A stretch of DNA of 32,012 bases from CAZZCN01 sp964652975 (GTDB lineage Bacteria; Bacillota; Clostridia; Saccharofermentanales; UBA5734). Positions 23,771 to 31,842 of the stretch are shown here, piece by piece. The stretch lies in the NCBI GenBank assembly GCA_964652975.1, contig CAZZCN010000033.1, positions 1 to 32,012 of the forward strand. The letters run 5' to 3'. The notes beneath the pieces are model-generated. The model saw only the letters and a program-made list of their open reading frames with translations. It was not told where the DNA came from and made no database searches. Both the position numbers and the translations under genes were made by a program. Each line of letters opens with the position of its first letter. The stretch's first letter is position 1.

Positions 23771-24268
23771 ATGATTGTTTATCATGGTTCGCTTTTTAGA
23801 GTAGAAGAGCCAGCAATAATAATTTCTGAAACTGGTAGAGATTTTGGGTTTGGATTTTATACAACAGATATTGAAGATCAAGCGATCAGGTGGGCGAGAA
23901 GAAAACTTCTATTTGACCGCAAAATAATTAGTACAAGGGCAGAAGCAGTTTTGAATATCTATGAATACGATGAGAATTTAGCAAACAAGAACTTGAACAT
24001 CAAGCTCTTCGATAAACCTTCTATTGAATGGTTGGATTTCGTTATCAAGTGTCGCTCTATTAAAGCATATTCTCATAAATATGATATTGTTATCGGAAAC
24101 ATAGCAAATGATAATGTCGGTGAAACAATATCTTTTGTTCTGAATGGAGTTATGCGTAAGGAAGATGCATTAGAGAGGCTTAAATTTCAGAAAATTAATA
24201 ATCAAATTTGTTTTAACACCGATACATCGTTAGAACATTTAAAGTTTATAGAATCCAAGACAGTCTGA
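23771..24268 (+). CDS. DUF3990-family protein, ADP-ribosyltransferase-like
   Basis: The 165-residue protein begins MIVYHGSLFRVEEP and continues with DFGFGFYTTDIEDQAIRWARR, the first two strands of the DUF3990 family, which to my knowledge falls in the ADP-ribosyltransferase-like fold group (His of YHGS and Tyr of FYTT in the NAD-contact positions). The later DIVIGNIANDNVGETISFVLNG and LKFQKINNQICFNTDTSLEHLKF segments also fit the family. No transferase activity is established from sequence. Flanked on both sides by DUF3791-like genes in one operon, it could be the effector of a toxin-antitoxin-like unit. Confidence 0.75.
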   Translation: MIVYHGSLFRVEEPAIIISETGRDFGFGFYTTDIEDQAIRWARRKLLFDRKIISTRAEAVLNIYEYDENLANKNLNIKLFDKPSIEWLDFVIKCRSIKAYSHKYDIVIGNIANDNVGETISFVLNGVMRKEDALERLKFQKINNQICFNTDTSLEHLKFIESKTV

Positions 24269-24284
24269 CAGGAGGCGAAAACCG

Positions 24285-24503
24285 ATGGGCCACTATCTTG
24301 TAAGAGCGACAATACTTCCGAGTATTATTGAAAGCATTAAAGAAAAATACAATGTTGATGATAATATGGCATTGCATATGTTTTATCATTCAAATGTTGG
24401 CAGAATGTTTTCTGTTGACGACTCGGGTCTTTATGGGCAAAGTTCAAACTTCATATTTTATTTATTCGAACAGGAAATGTCGAAGGAAGACCACAAAAAA
24501 TGA
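24285..24503 (+). CDS. Small DUF3791-like protein
   Basis: A 72-residue protein with an AGGAGG site 8-9 nt before ATG 24285. The pattern IIESIKEKYNVDDNMALHMFYHSNVGRMFSVDDSGLYGQSSNFIFYLFEQE resembles the second type of DUF3791 protein found beside DUF3990 genes. It is likely helical. It lies 16 bp after the DUF3990 gene and overlaps the dihydrouridine synthase start by 4 nt. Assignment is by pattern only. Confidence 0.62.
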   Translation: MGHYLVRATILPSIIESIKEKYNVDDNMALHMFYHSNVGRMFSVDDSGLYGQSSNFIFYLFEQEMSKEDHKK

Positions 24504-25516
24504 CGAACACCTCATGGATTAGGCCGATTACAATCGGTAAAACCGTTACAGACAACAATATTTTCCTTGCGCCGATGGCCGGGTCGACCGAAATCTCATT
24601 TCGAAACATATGTCACAGACTGGGAGCCGGTCTAACCGTTACCGAGCTTGTTACGGCAAGGGGTATACGATATCAGAAAAGCATCGACAAGAACTTCCGC
24701 TACCTTGAGATAAGCCCGGATTATTACCCGCAGGCCATACAATTGTTCGGTTCCGATCCGATTGATTTTGCGAGGGCTATTGAGACAATTTTCAAACACC
24801 CTCTTCTGTCAGGCTGCTCTGCAATTGATATCAATATGGGCTGCCCTGTAATGAAGGTTATAAAGACAGGCTCGGGCAGTGCCCTCATGAAAACCCCAGA
24901 GATTGCAAGCGAAATTATAAAAGCATGCATCAAGGAGTCGCCTGTACCGGTAACTGTAAAAATACGTAAGGGCTGGAATGAATACTGCATTAACGCGGTT
25001 GACTTCGCCAAAATGTGTGAAGACAGCGGTGCATCGATGATTACCGTACACGGGCGCACATCCAATCAAATGTACAACGGCAAGGCTGACTGGAACATAA
25101 TTGCAAAAGTAAAAGAAGCGGTAAGCATACCGGTAATAGGCAACGGAGACGTGGTCAGTCCTGGGACCGCGCGGGCGATGTTCGAACAGACAAATGCCGA
25201 CGGTGTGATGGTCGGCAGGGGCGCCCACGGGAATCCGTGGATTTTTGGTCAGATTCTTTCTGTATTAAGAGACGGGGTCAGTCCCGATGAAATTGTAAAG
25301 CCATCACTTGAGGAACGTGTTTTTGTTATGCGCGAGCATTTTGAAAGCGCAATTGTGCATATGGATGAGAGCGTGGCGGTAAGAGAGATGCGAAAGCATT
25401 TTGCCTGGTACCTGAAAGGAATTCCGCATGTCAGCACGATAAAATCCAAACTTATGCAGTGTGGCTCCAAGGAAGAGATAAATTCGCTTTTTTATGAATT
25501 GCTTGCTATTAAATAG
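24500..25516 (+). CDS. dusB: tRNA-dihydrouridine synthase
   Basis: The 338-residue FMN enzyme reduces uridines in the tRNA D-loop with NADPH. Motifs include FLAPMAGSTEISFR (FMN binding), QLFGSDP, DINMGCPVMKVIKTGSGSALM with the catalytic Cys, VKIRKGW, VHGRTSNQMYNGKADW, IGNGDV and VGRGAHGNPWIF. A helical C-terminal domain follows. Length and motif set fit the DusB type common in Gram-positives. The ATG overlaps the preceding small gene by 4 nt, so a housekeeping tRNA enzyme is tied to the DUF3990 cassette. No close terminator was seen in the 365-bp interval downstream. Confidence 0.95.
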   Translation: MTNTSWIRPITIGKTVTDNNIFLAPMAGSTEISFRNICHRLGAGLTVTELVTARGIRYQKSIDKNFRYLEISPDYYPQAIQLFGSDPIDFARAIETIFKHPLLSGCSAIDINMGCPVMKVIKTGSGSALMKTPEIASEIIKACIKESPVPVTVKIRKGWNEYCINAVDFAKMCEDSGASMITVHGRTSNQMYNGKADWNIIAKVKEAVSIPVIGNGDVVSPGTARAMFEQTNADGVMVGRGAHGNPWIFGQILSVLRDGVSPDEIVKPSLEERVFVMREHFESAIVHMDESVAVREMRKHFAWYLKGIPHVSTIKSKLMQCGSKEEINSLFYELLAIK

Positions 25517-25791
25517 CAGTCGATTGATTTTTATAAAAATATGAGTAGCAGAGGTGAAAAATATTATACGAAGAAATGAAATATATCAACAAATAGAGCA
25601 AAATAACTCCTTGATAATGAATAAAATATGAAGACAGATCATACAATTTCGTAAAAAAGATTAATAAATCCTGATATTCGCCTCAAATGTCTCAATGACA
25701 GCCTTTGAAATCCCCAAAAATAGTCAATATATACTACAATATTACTCAAAAACCGTCAAATGATAGAGTGGTATTTGTAAATTATGCATAG

Positions 25792-25848
25792 TATAATTGA
25801 TGCAAGGTGCCTGTATATAGCAAACTTATTTCAAAACGCTATAAGCAC
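25792..25848 (+). repeat. Two-hairpin repeat, collapsed copy C, with -10 box before the EF-G-like gene
   Basis: TATAAT at 25792 is a likely -10 (no good -35). Then GTGC-TATAGC (25807-25821) pairs with GCTATA-GCAC (25838-25848) around AAACTTATTTCAAAAC. The left half, TATATAGCAAACTTATTT, is identical to the outer arm of copy A, and TTCAAAACGCTATA to its other outer arm, as if the two inner arms had been deleted. It is in sense orientation, 34 bp before the EF-G-like start. The remaining 25517-25791 is AT-rich with nothing else seen. Confidence 0.55.
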
Positions 25849-25881
25849 TTAAATTTTTTATTTCAAGGAGGTACACAGGAT

Positions 25882-27960
25882 ATGAAAAACTATCCAGCTA
25901 CGAAGATCCGAAACATCGCCCTTTTAGGACATGGTCACTCAGGTAAAACCGCTTTCGCGGAAGCTGTGCTTTTTAATGCGAAGGTAATTGATCGATTAGG
26001 TAAAGTGACCGACGGGAATACTTCAATGGACTTTGATCCGGAGGAGATCAAGCGCAAGACTTCTATCAATGCATCAATTGCTGCGTTAGAGTGGAAGGAT
26101 TGCAAGATCAATCTTATCGACACACCCGGCGACTTCGACTACATGGGCGAAGTTATGCAGGGAATCAGAGTGTCGGACGAATCCATTATCATGGTAAGTG
26201 CCAAATCCGGAGTAGGCGTAGGGACCGAGAAGTCAGTGCGTTTCTCCAATAAGCAGAAGTTGCCGTATTTCTTTTTTATCAGCAAAATCGAGGAGCAAAA
26301 TGCAGACTTCGAGAAAACACTTGCCCAGCTAAAGGAAATGTACGGGAACGAAATCACACCTTTTGTCATACCTATTGTTAAAGATTCAGCAGTTACAGGG
26401 TGTGTTAACATTTTTGAAAATAAAGCATATAAATTTGCAGGAAATAAAACAGAAGAGATACCCATACCGGTAGAGATGGCGGACCGTATCGCCGAAATCA
26501 CCGACAATATCAAAGAACATGCCGCTGAGAGCGATGAAGAACTTATGGAGAAGTATTTTTCCGGCGAGGACTTCACAAGCGAAGAACTTGTACGAGGAAT
26601 CTGTGAAAGTGTCAAAGCCGGTTCAATAAAGCCCGTTTTTTGCGGATCGGGACTAGCCAACTGGGGTGTTGACCTCGTAATGGACGCTGTTGTCAAATTC
26701 ATGCCTTCCCCTGTATACGAGAAGGAAATTACGGCCAAGTCACTCGACGGATCACCCGTGACACTTAAGGCTGATGACGGCGAAAGCCTTTCTGCTATTG
26801 TGTTTAAGACCATAGTTGACCCGTTTGTAGGGAAGATTTCTATTTTTAAAGTCTGCTCGGGCAAAATGACACCTAACTCCAGTGTCTACAATTCTGACAA
26901 GGAGAAGGAAGAAAGAATAGGCTCGCTTTTTTATATTTTCGGCAAAAAACAATTACCTGCGGAATATATTGGAGCAGGCGACATCGGTGCGGTCACAAAG
27001 CTTAATTTTACGAACACCAACGACACTCTTTGCGACAAGGCAAAGCCCGTAATACTTCCCAAAATAGCTTTCCCTACGCCATCACTTACCCTGGCGATAA
27101 TCCCGAAAGTAAAAGGTGAAGAAGACAAGATTGCCGCAGGACTTCACAAACTCCGTGAAGAAGACCCGACTTTTAAATTTTCCAATAATGCAGAGACCCA
27201 CCAGATGATAATTTCCGGAATGGGTGAACAGCATATCGACGTTCTGAGATCTAAGCTCAAGACTAAATTCAACGTAGAATCAACCCTCGAGGCGCCTAAG
27301 GTTCCATACAGGGAGACTATCCGCAAGAAGGTCAAGGTTCAGGGCAAACACAAGAAACAGTCCGGAGGCCATGGGCAATACGGTGATGTCTGGATAGAAT
27401 TCGAACCCGGCGACACAACAGAACTTATATTCGAAGAGAAGATATTCGGAGGATCAGTTCCTAAATCCTTCCATCCAGCCGTTGAGAAGGGCATACAGGA
27501 CGCAATCGTCAAAGGCGTACTAGCCGGATATCCTGTTGTTAACCTTAAGGCGACGCTGGTTGACGGAACTTACCATGATGTAGACTCCAACGAAATGTCT
27601 TTCAGAATGGCTGCCCGTCTCGCATATAAGAACGGTCTCCCCAAAGCTGACCCGATTCTGCTTGAACCTATAAGCACAGTTGATATCTATATTCCTGACA
27701 GCTACCTTGGAGACATAATGGGTGATATGAACAAGAGACGCGGACGCATCATGGGTATCAACCCAGACGGGGACATCCAGAAAGTCACAGCAGAAGTTCC
27801 CACATCCGAGATGGCCTCATACGCCACTGACCTCAGATCAATGACTCAGGGCAGAGGATGGTATACCATAGATTTTGCAAGGTACGAGCCGGCTCCTTCG
27901 ATTATATCCGACAAAGTCATTGCACTGGCCAAGGCTGACATGGTTGAAGAAGAGGATTAG
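25882..27960 (+). CDS. Elongation factor G-like GTPase with degenerate G4 motif
   Basis: The protein of about 692 residues has EF-G architecture. G1 is GHGHSGKT, G3 is DTPGDFDY and G5 lies in VFCGSGLANWGVD. Translocase domains follow, including SGGHGQYGDVWIEFEP and the domain IV tip YHDVDSNEMSF, then domain V. Relatives read DTPGxxDF and NKMDRENADF; here the G4 motif is SKIEEQNADF, so the guanine-reading Asn and Asp are Ser and Glu, and nucleotide preference or binding may be altered. ATG 25882 has AAGGAGG upstream; an in-frame start at 25807 lies in the leader hairpin. It belongs to the secondary EF-G-like group common in Clostridia rather than the primary fusA, which sits in the str operon. 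It stands alone. Confidence 0.9.
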   Translation: MKNYPATKIRNIALLGHGHSGKTAFAEAVLFNAKVIDRLGKVTDGNTSMDFDPEEIKRKTSINASIAALEWKDCKINLIDTPGDFDYMGEVMQGIRVSDESIIMVSAKSGVGVGTEKSVRFSNKQKLPYFFFISKIEEQNADFEKTLAQLKEMYGNEITPFVIPIVKDSAVTGCVNIFENKAYKFAGNKTEEIPIPVEMADRIAEITDNIKEHAAESDEELMEKYFSGEDFTSEELVRGICESVKAGSIKPVFCGSGLANWGVDLVMDAVVKFMPSPVYEKEITAKSLDGSPVTLKADDGESLSAIVFKTIVDPFVGKISIFKVCSGKMTPNSSVYNSDKEKEERIGSLFYIFGKKQLPAEYIGAGDIGAVTKLNFTNTNDTLCDKAKPVILPKIAFPTPSLTLAIIPKVKGEEDKIAAGLHKLREEDPTFKFSNNAETHQMIISGMGEQHIDVLRSKLKTKFNVESTLEAPKVPYRETIRKKVKVQGKHKKQSGGHGQYGDVWIEFEPGDTTELIFEEKIFGGSVPKSFHPAVEKGIQDAIVKGVLAGYPVVNLKATLVDGTYHDVDSNEMSFRMAARLAYKNGLPKADPILLEPISTVDIYIPDSYLGDIMGDMNKRRGRIMGINPDGDIQKVTAEVPTSEMASYATDLRSMTQGRGWYTIDFARYEPAPSIISDKVIALAKADMVEEED

Positions 27961-28158
27961 CATTAGTATTAATATAAAAAATTAGCAGGACGGCTAAACT
28001 TAATTAATACTTCAAATTAATATTGCATACTCGAATCACCATACAAACAGGTAATTCCGGCAGCAGACGATTATTAATCACATAACAAGACAGACAGGCA
28101 TCCTGAGGCATTTTGCCGGATACAATTATTATTAGAAATACAATACCAAAAGAAAGAA

Positions 28159-28207
28159 GGTGTTTGCAGAGTTGAGTTAATCTTGATTTTGCAAACACCA
28201 CTTTTTT
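28159..28207 (+). terminator. Terminator downstream of the EF-G-like gene
   Basis: GGTGTTTGCA (28159-28168) pairs perfectly with TGCAAACACC (28190-28199), followed by ACTTTTTTG. It lies about 200 bp after the stop. Nothing else was seen in the 437-bp interval 27961-28397. Confidence 0.82.
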
Positions 28208-28397
28208 GTCAATCAGAGAAGTGTAGTGTCTTTGAAATTTTGAGAATTTTACTAAAACAATTAGAATAAGAAATTTATATACATTCAAAATAGAAGTGAA
28301 AAGCGAAAATGAAATCACACTTCAGAGTATGGCAAATATCTGTAACCAATTAATTTTACCTTTTCTAATTTCAAAAAATATTGAGGAATAATATTGA

Positions 28398-30056
28398 ATG
28401 AACACCATTTTTGATATCCTCGAGGATATCAGCGAACTAGATGAATCGCAAAAAACCCTTTTCGGAGCAGTGCACCGAAGCAGGCTCGATGCAGTGCACC
28501 AAAGTAAACTCGGTGCACTGCTGATAGCAAATGCTGTCGCTGCTGGCTGCTGTGATTTACATATACACACGCACGCTTCCGACGGCTCCGAAAGCGCTGC
28601 AACGATAGTCCAAAAAGTTATCGAAAACAATCTGAAATGCTTTTCTGTAACCGACCACGACAGCGTTGAAGGCGTTACCGATGTTCTCAGGGTGTTAAAA
28701 AAGTTGAAAGGAATAGGAATGACCTGCCCGTGCTTCATACCAGGAATCGAACTTTCAATCGAAGAGGGCAGGGAGATTCATATATTGGGGTATTTCCCGT
28801 TCGGCGGGTATGAGAAAATTTCTGAATTCATCCTTGCACAACAGCAAAGCAGACACAATCGCAACATTAAAATGTGTGAGCTTCTAACAAAAGAGGGAAT
28901 GCTGGTATCCATTGAAGAATTGAAAGCACAGGGTACAACTGTTGTCGGCAAACTTCATGCGGCACATATTCTGATGCGTAAAGGATATGTAGGTTCGGTC
29001 AAAGAGGCCTTTGACAACTGGATAGGATATAACAAGCCGTGTTACGCCAAAAGGATAAAGCCAACTGCCAAAGACGCCATCAAAGCAATAACTGATGCAG
29101 GTGGCGTACCCGTACTTGCACACCCCTATCTATACGGCTGGACCAGCGGGACATCAAGCGTTTCAGATGTGCTGCTGTCCAAACTGCAAGCACTCAAAAA
29201 TGTCGGTCTGCTGGGTGTTGAAGCATTTCACGGGGAGGCTACCGCTGCTCAAAGCCTTGAAACGCTTGGCGGCGCAGTCACACTTGGTCTCATACCGACT
29301 GTTGGCAGCGACTATCATGGACTTAACAAGACTGGACTTCGAATGTACAGCTACGGGAATGTTTTCAGCCACGAAAACGAGGAGATAGTAGTTGCAGCGA
29401 TTTTGGAAGTTGACGGTAAATTTGTTGTTACAAAAGAAAACAAGGGAATATCGACTCAAAAGCAGCGACATATAGAAAACGGCATAAATAATTCGCCAGA
29501 CGAATATAAAATGGCAAAAATGGAGGATGGAGCAGAGGACTTTTTATTAAATTTCAATACATTAGTTACTGATAGTAATTCAAATCAACCTGAAGAAGAG
29601 CTGATTACTAAATTGAAAGAAACGAATTTGACCAATGCTTTTGGAAGTGGATACATTGAAAAATCACCAAATGAACATTTTGATAGAGCCAAGCCAATCT
29701 CTGATTTCTATAAAGACCCGCAAGATAGCTGGGGCTTTATAGGAACAGCCTTAATGAGAGATGTTGAGTTAGAAAATCATAAGGAAAAAGAGAATTCATT
29801 GCTGAATACACTCAAGAACGAATTCGGGATAGATACAATGATAAATTCCCACTACTCAACAATGGTTTTTGAAAATGATGCGAAGCGGACAATTTTTATA
29901 TCATATGTCTGCACGGCCAAAAAAGAGCAGCTTTCTAATTGCTGCTCTGATTCAGAAAACATAGGGCTTTTCACATTGGGTGAACTTGCACTTATGAACT
30001 TGAAATCCCCGGATGGAATGGTAATAGATAAACTGCGAGAGATCTCGTTTTTGTAG
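28398..30056 (+). CDS. PHP-domain phosphoesterase (RNase AM-like) with extra C-terminal domain
   Basis: The 552-residue protein has a PHP domain at about 52-340: DLH55-I-H57, VTDHDSVEG, PGIELS, EIHILGYF, GKLHAAHILMRKGYV, GGVPVLAHPYLYG and TVGSDYHG. This pattern resembles the YciV/RNase AM group (5'-3' exonuclease and 3',5'-nucleotide phosphatase activities), so a nucleic-acid or nucleotide substrate is plausible. A polar linker (about 350-430) joins a C-terminal domain of about 115 residues, from DSWGFIGTALMRDVELENHK to the end, that I do not recognise. The N-terminal 45 residues include a duplicated 8-residue unit, AVHRSRLD/AVHQSKLG. ATG 28398 has only a weak AGGA site. Its 3' end faces the DUF4097 gene with 5 bp between stops. 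Confidence 0.86.
   Translation: MNTIFDILEDISELDESQKTLFGAVHRSRLDAVHQSKLGALLIANAVAAGCCDLHIHTHASDGSESAATIVQKVIENNLKCFSVTDHDSVEGVTDVLRVLKKLKGIGMTCPCFIPGIELSIEEGREIHILGYFPFGGYEKISEFILAQQQSRHNRNIKMCELLTKEGMLVSIEELKAQGTTVVGKLHAAHILMRKGYVGSVKEAFDNWIGYNKPCYAKRIKPTAKDAIKAITDAGGVPVLAHPYLYGWTSGTSSVSDVLLSKLQALKNVGLLGVEAFHGEATAAQSLETLGGAVTLGLIPTVGSDYHGLNKTGLRMYSYGNVFSHENEEIVVAAILEVDGKFVVTKENKGISTQKQRHIENGINNSPDEYKMAKMEDGAEDFLLNFNTLVTDSNSNQPEEELITKLKETNLTNAFGSGYIEKSPNEHFDRAKPISDFYKDPQDSWGFIGTALMRDVELENHKEKENSLLNTLKNEFGIDTMINSHYSTMVFENDAKRTIFISYVCTAKKEQLSNCCSDSENIGLFTLGELALMNLKSPDGMVIDKLREISFL
28467..28521 (+). repeat. 24-bp tandem repeat and hairpin inside the PHP coding start
   Basis: GCAGTGCACC occurs at 28467 and 28491 as the start of two imperfect 24-bp tandem units. 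GGTGCACTGC (28512-28521) is the exact inverse and can pair with either copy; with the second it forms a 10-bp stem and 11-nt loop. The units encode AVHRSRLD and AVHQSKLG, so the reading frame is kept. Confidence 0.75.
29919..29947 (-). terminator. Antisense terminator of the PadR-HAAS-DUF4097 operon inside the PHP gene
   Basis: On the minus strand GAGCAGC (29947-29941) and GCTGCTC (29931-29925) form a 7-bp stem with a 9-nt loop, directly followed by TTTTTT. It lies 115 bp after the DUF4097 stop, within the 3' coding part of the convergent PHP gene. Confidence 0.75.
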
Positions 30057-30061
30057 CTCTC

Positions 30062-30907
30062 CTACTCATTAATCTGGAGCGTAACTTCACCCAATACGCA
30101 GTCGATTTCAAATTTTCCGTTTGAACCTGGGTTGTTGAGTGTTGTGTCGCTAGTCCCTGAATAATTCTTGTCATTGATTTTTGCCGACCCAAGACCAACT
30201 TTGATACGATAGTCATAATCTGTAATTGATCCTTTAAGGATGAGTCTTATGTCGCCAACTCCATTTTTAAGAGCGGAGTCACCGGTGATTTCACCGTCAA
30301 TATTGATACTTCCCGCACCACACTCAAGGATGGCGTCCTTTGCGGTCAGATTTTTGATGGCAACTTTGCCGGCTCCTACATTAATATCCAGTTTGCCAGT
30401 GTTTAAATTATCAATGTTTGCTTCGCCGGCTCCGATTTTTAGCTCGAAATTGTCGGCGTTCAAATTATCAACGCTGACTTTACCTGCGCCGAGCTGCATT
30501 TTGCATTTCTCAAGTAAAACGCTGTCCGGAATATATACAGTAACCTTTGTCGCATTGTCCCCCCAGTTGAAGCCATTGAAAGGAAAAATTCCGAACCAGT
30601 ATTTGCTTTTGAGAAATTTATTCTTTATGGTCCACACTCCATTGTCAACAGTGCTCTCGAATCCATCCTTGTAAACGTTTTTGGCATCGATTCTAAAGGT
30701 GTCACCTTCCAATATTGCTAATTCCCCTGCATCATATTCTATTTGGATTGAAGTAATGTCGGTATAGTCTTCAGCAAAATCAGTGTCCCCGAATTTGATA
30801 TTATTAACTATATTACCGCCGAAAGCCACGCCGATTATGGCAATAACAAGACCAATAATCAAAAAGGCTATGCCGATGCGGTATATTGTCTTTCCGAATT
30901 TGTTCAT
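30062..30907 (-). CDS. DUF4097-type membrane-anchored beta-repeat protein
   Basis: A 281-residue protein with one N-terminal transmembrane helix (IYRIGIAFLIIGLVIAIIGVAF) and an outside domain of short repeated beta strands: LGAGKVSVDNLNADNF, IGAGEANIDNLNTGKL, VGAGKVAIKNLTAKDA, CGAGSINIDGEITGD. This is the DUF4097 beta-helix pattern with about 20 residues per turn. The family often accompanies PadR and HAAS genes and LiaX-like envelope-stress proteins; molecular function is not established. Its ATG overlaps the HAAS stop by 4 nt. Confidence 0.88.
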   Translation of the reverse strand: MNKFGKTIYRIGIAFLIIGLVIAIIGVAFGGNIVNNIKFGDTDFAEDYTDITSIQIEYDAGELAILEGDTFRIDAKNVYKDGFESTVDNGVWTIKNKFLKSKYWFGIFPFNGFNWGDNATKVTVYIPDSVLLEKCKMQLGAGKVSVDNLNADNFELKIGAGEANIDNLNTGKLDINVGAGKVAIKNLTAKDAILECGAGSINIDGEITGDSALKNGVGDIRLILKGSITDYDYRIKVGLGSAKINDKNYSGTSDTTLNNPGSNGKFEIDCVLGEVTLQINE

Positions 30908-31842
30908 AACGATTCCTCCTTCTGGACAGGCGCTGGAGATTTCTTAAAAATCTTTTTGCAAATAAAAATTATCCATCTTACAAATTTAGGTATCCATACT
31001 ATACAAAGCTGCAATGACAGCACCAGCATAAGCAGTCCGAGTCCCAACAGGAACAGTCCGGCACCAAATGCAAGCAAACCACTAAAAAATGCTCCGGTCG
31101 CCATGGTGACTATTCCATAGGCAATACTTACCAATCCACCAACAATAAGTCCGACAGAAGCGGCAAAAAACCCAATCGCGATTCCGAATGCGCCAAAAAC
31201 CACACCGACCACTGTGCCAAAAACGCCTGATATTACGGGCAAAATCACAGGAAAGAAAAGAATTGCTATAAGAACAATCGCCCATACCGGCAAGGTGATA
31301 CTTCCGAATGTAAGATTTTGAAGGAAAAACTCCTTGATGGTCTTACCTTCTCCGGATTTTCCATCAGCTGAGCTGGCCGAAAAACCTTCACTGTTGCCTG
31401 CAGTGCCTTGGCTGGTGTTTGTATTTTGTGATTCTGAAGCGCTTTGGTATTGATAGGAACCTTGAGAACTTGCTGCACCACCATCATTTTGTGCATTACC
31501 TGACCCTGCTGAGTTGTAGGATTGGGACGAGTTGCCTGCACCTGTGTAATCTCCAGTAGAAGATTTTCCGGCGCTCTCCGTTGTTGAATTCGTATCCTCA
31601 GATTTTGCAGAAGAAACATCGAAATTTTCTGCAGATGTCGATTCAGTAGACAGCCCGAGGTCTCTTTTAATCTCCTGCGCAATAATCTTCGGTGAACTCA
31701 GTTCCTTCATCACCTCATCCTCGTTCTCAACTCCGGCATCATCAAAATAATCCTTGTAATAAAGGAGTGCGTTCTCGCGTTCTTCCCTGGAAATATCAAG
31801 CAGCTCCTTCTCCAAGTCTGCTATAAACTCATTTCTGTTCAT
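30904..31842 (-). CDS. HAAS-domain (DUF1700) membrane protein
   Basis: The protein of about 312 residues has an N-terminal HAAS/DUF1700 domain (about 1-65: NRNEFIADLEKELLDISREE, NALLYYKDYFDDAG, EVMKELSSPKIIAQEIKRD). A Ser/Gln/Gly/Asn-rich linker follows (about 70-160), then four or five membrane helices and a basic C-terminal tail (KKIFKKSPAPVQKEE). HAAS domains are thought to bind PadR regulators or act in signalling with DUF4097 partners. ATG 31842 is chosen with GGAGGTGG upstream; a longer frame from 31866 lies inside the PadR gene. The start overlaps the PadR gene by 14 nt. Confidence 0.88.
   Translation of the reverse strand: MNRNEFIADLEKELLDISREERENALLYYKDYFDDAGVENEDEVMKELSSPKIIAQEIKRDLGLSTESTSAENFDVSSAKSEDTNSTTESAGKSSTGDYTGAGNSSQSYNSAGSGNAQNDGGAASSQGSYQYQSASESQNTNTSQGTAGNSEGFSASSADGKSGEGKTIKEFFLQNLTFGSITLPVWAIVLIAILFFPVILPVISGVFGTVVGVVFGAFGIAIGFFAASVGLIVGGLVSIAYGIVTMATGAFFSGLLAFGAGLFLLGLGLLMLVLSLQLCIVWIPKFVRWIIFICKKIFKKSPAPVQKEESL

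Noticed and set aside
28004..28318. Minus-strand ORF of 104 codons between the EF-G-like and PHP genes
   Set aside because: It overlaps a clear plus-strand terminator, has no ribosome binding site and no recognisable protein pattern.
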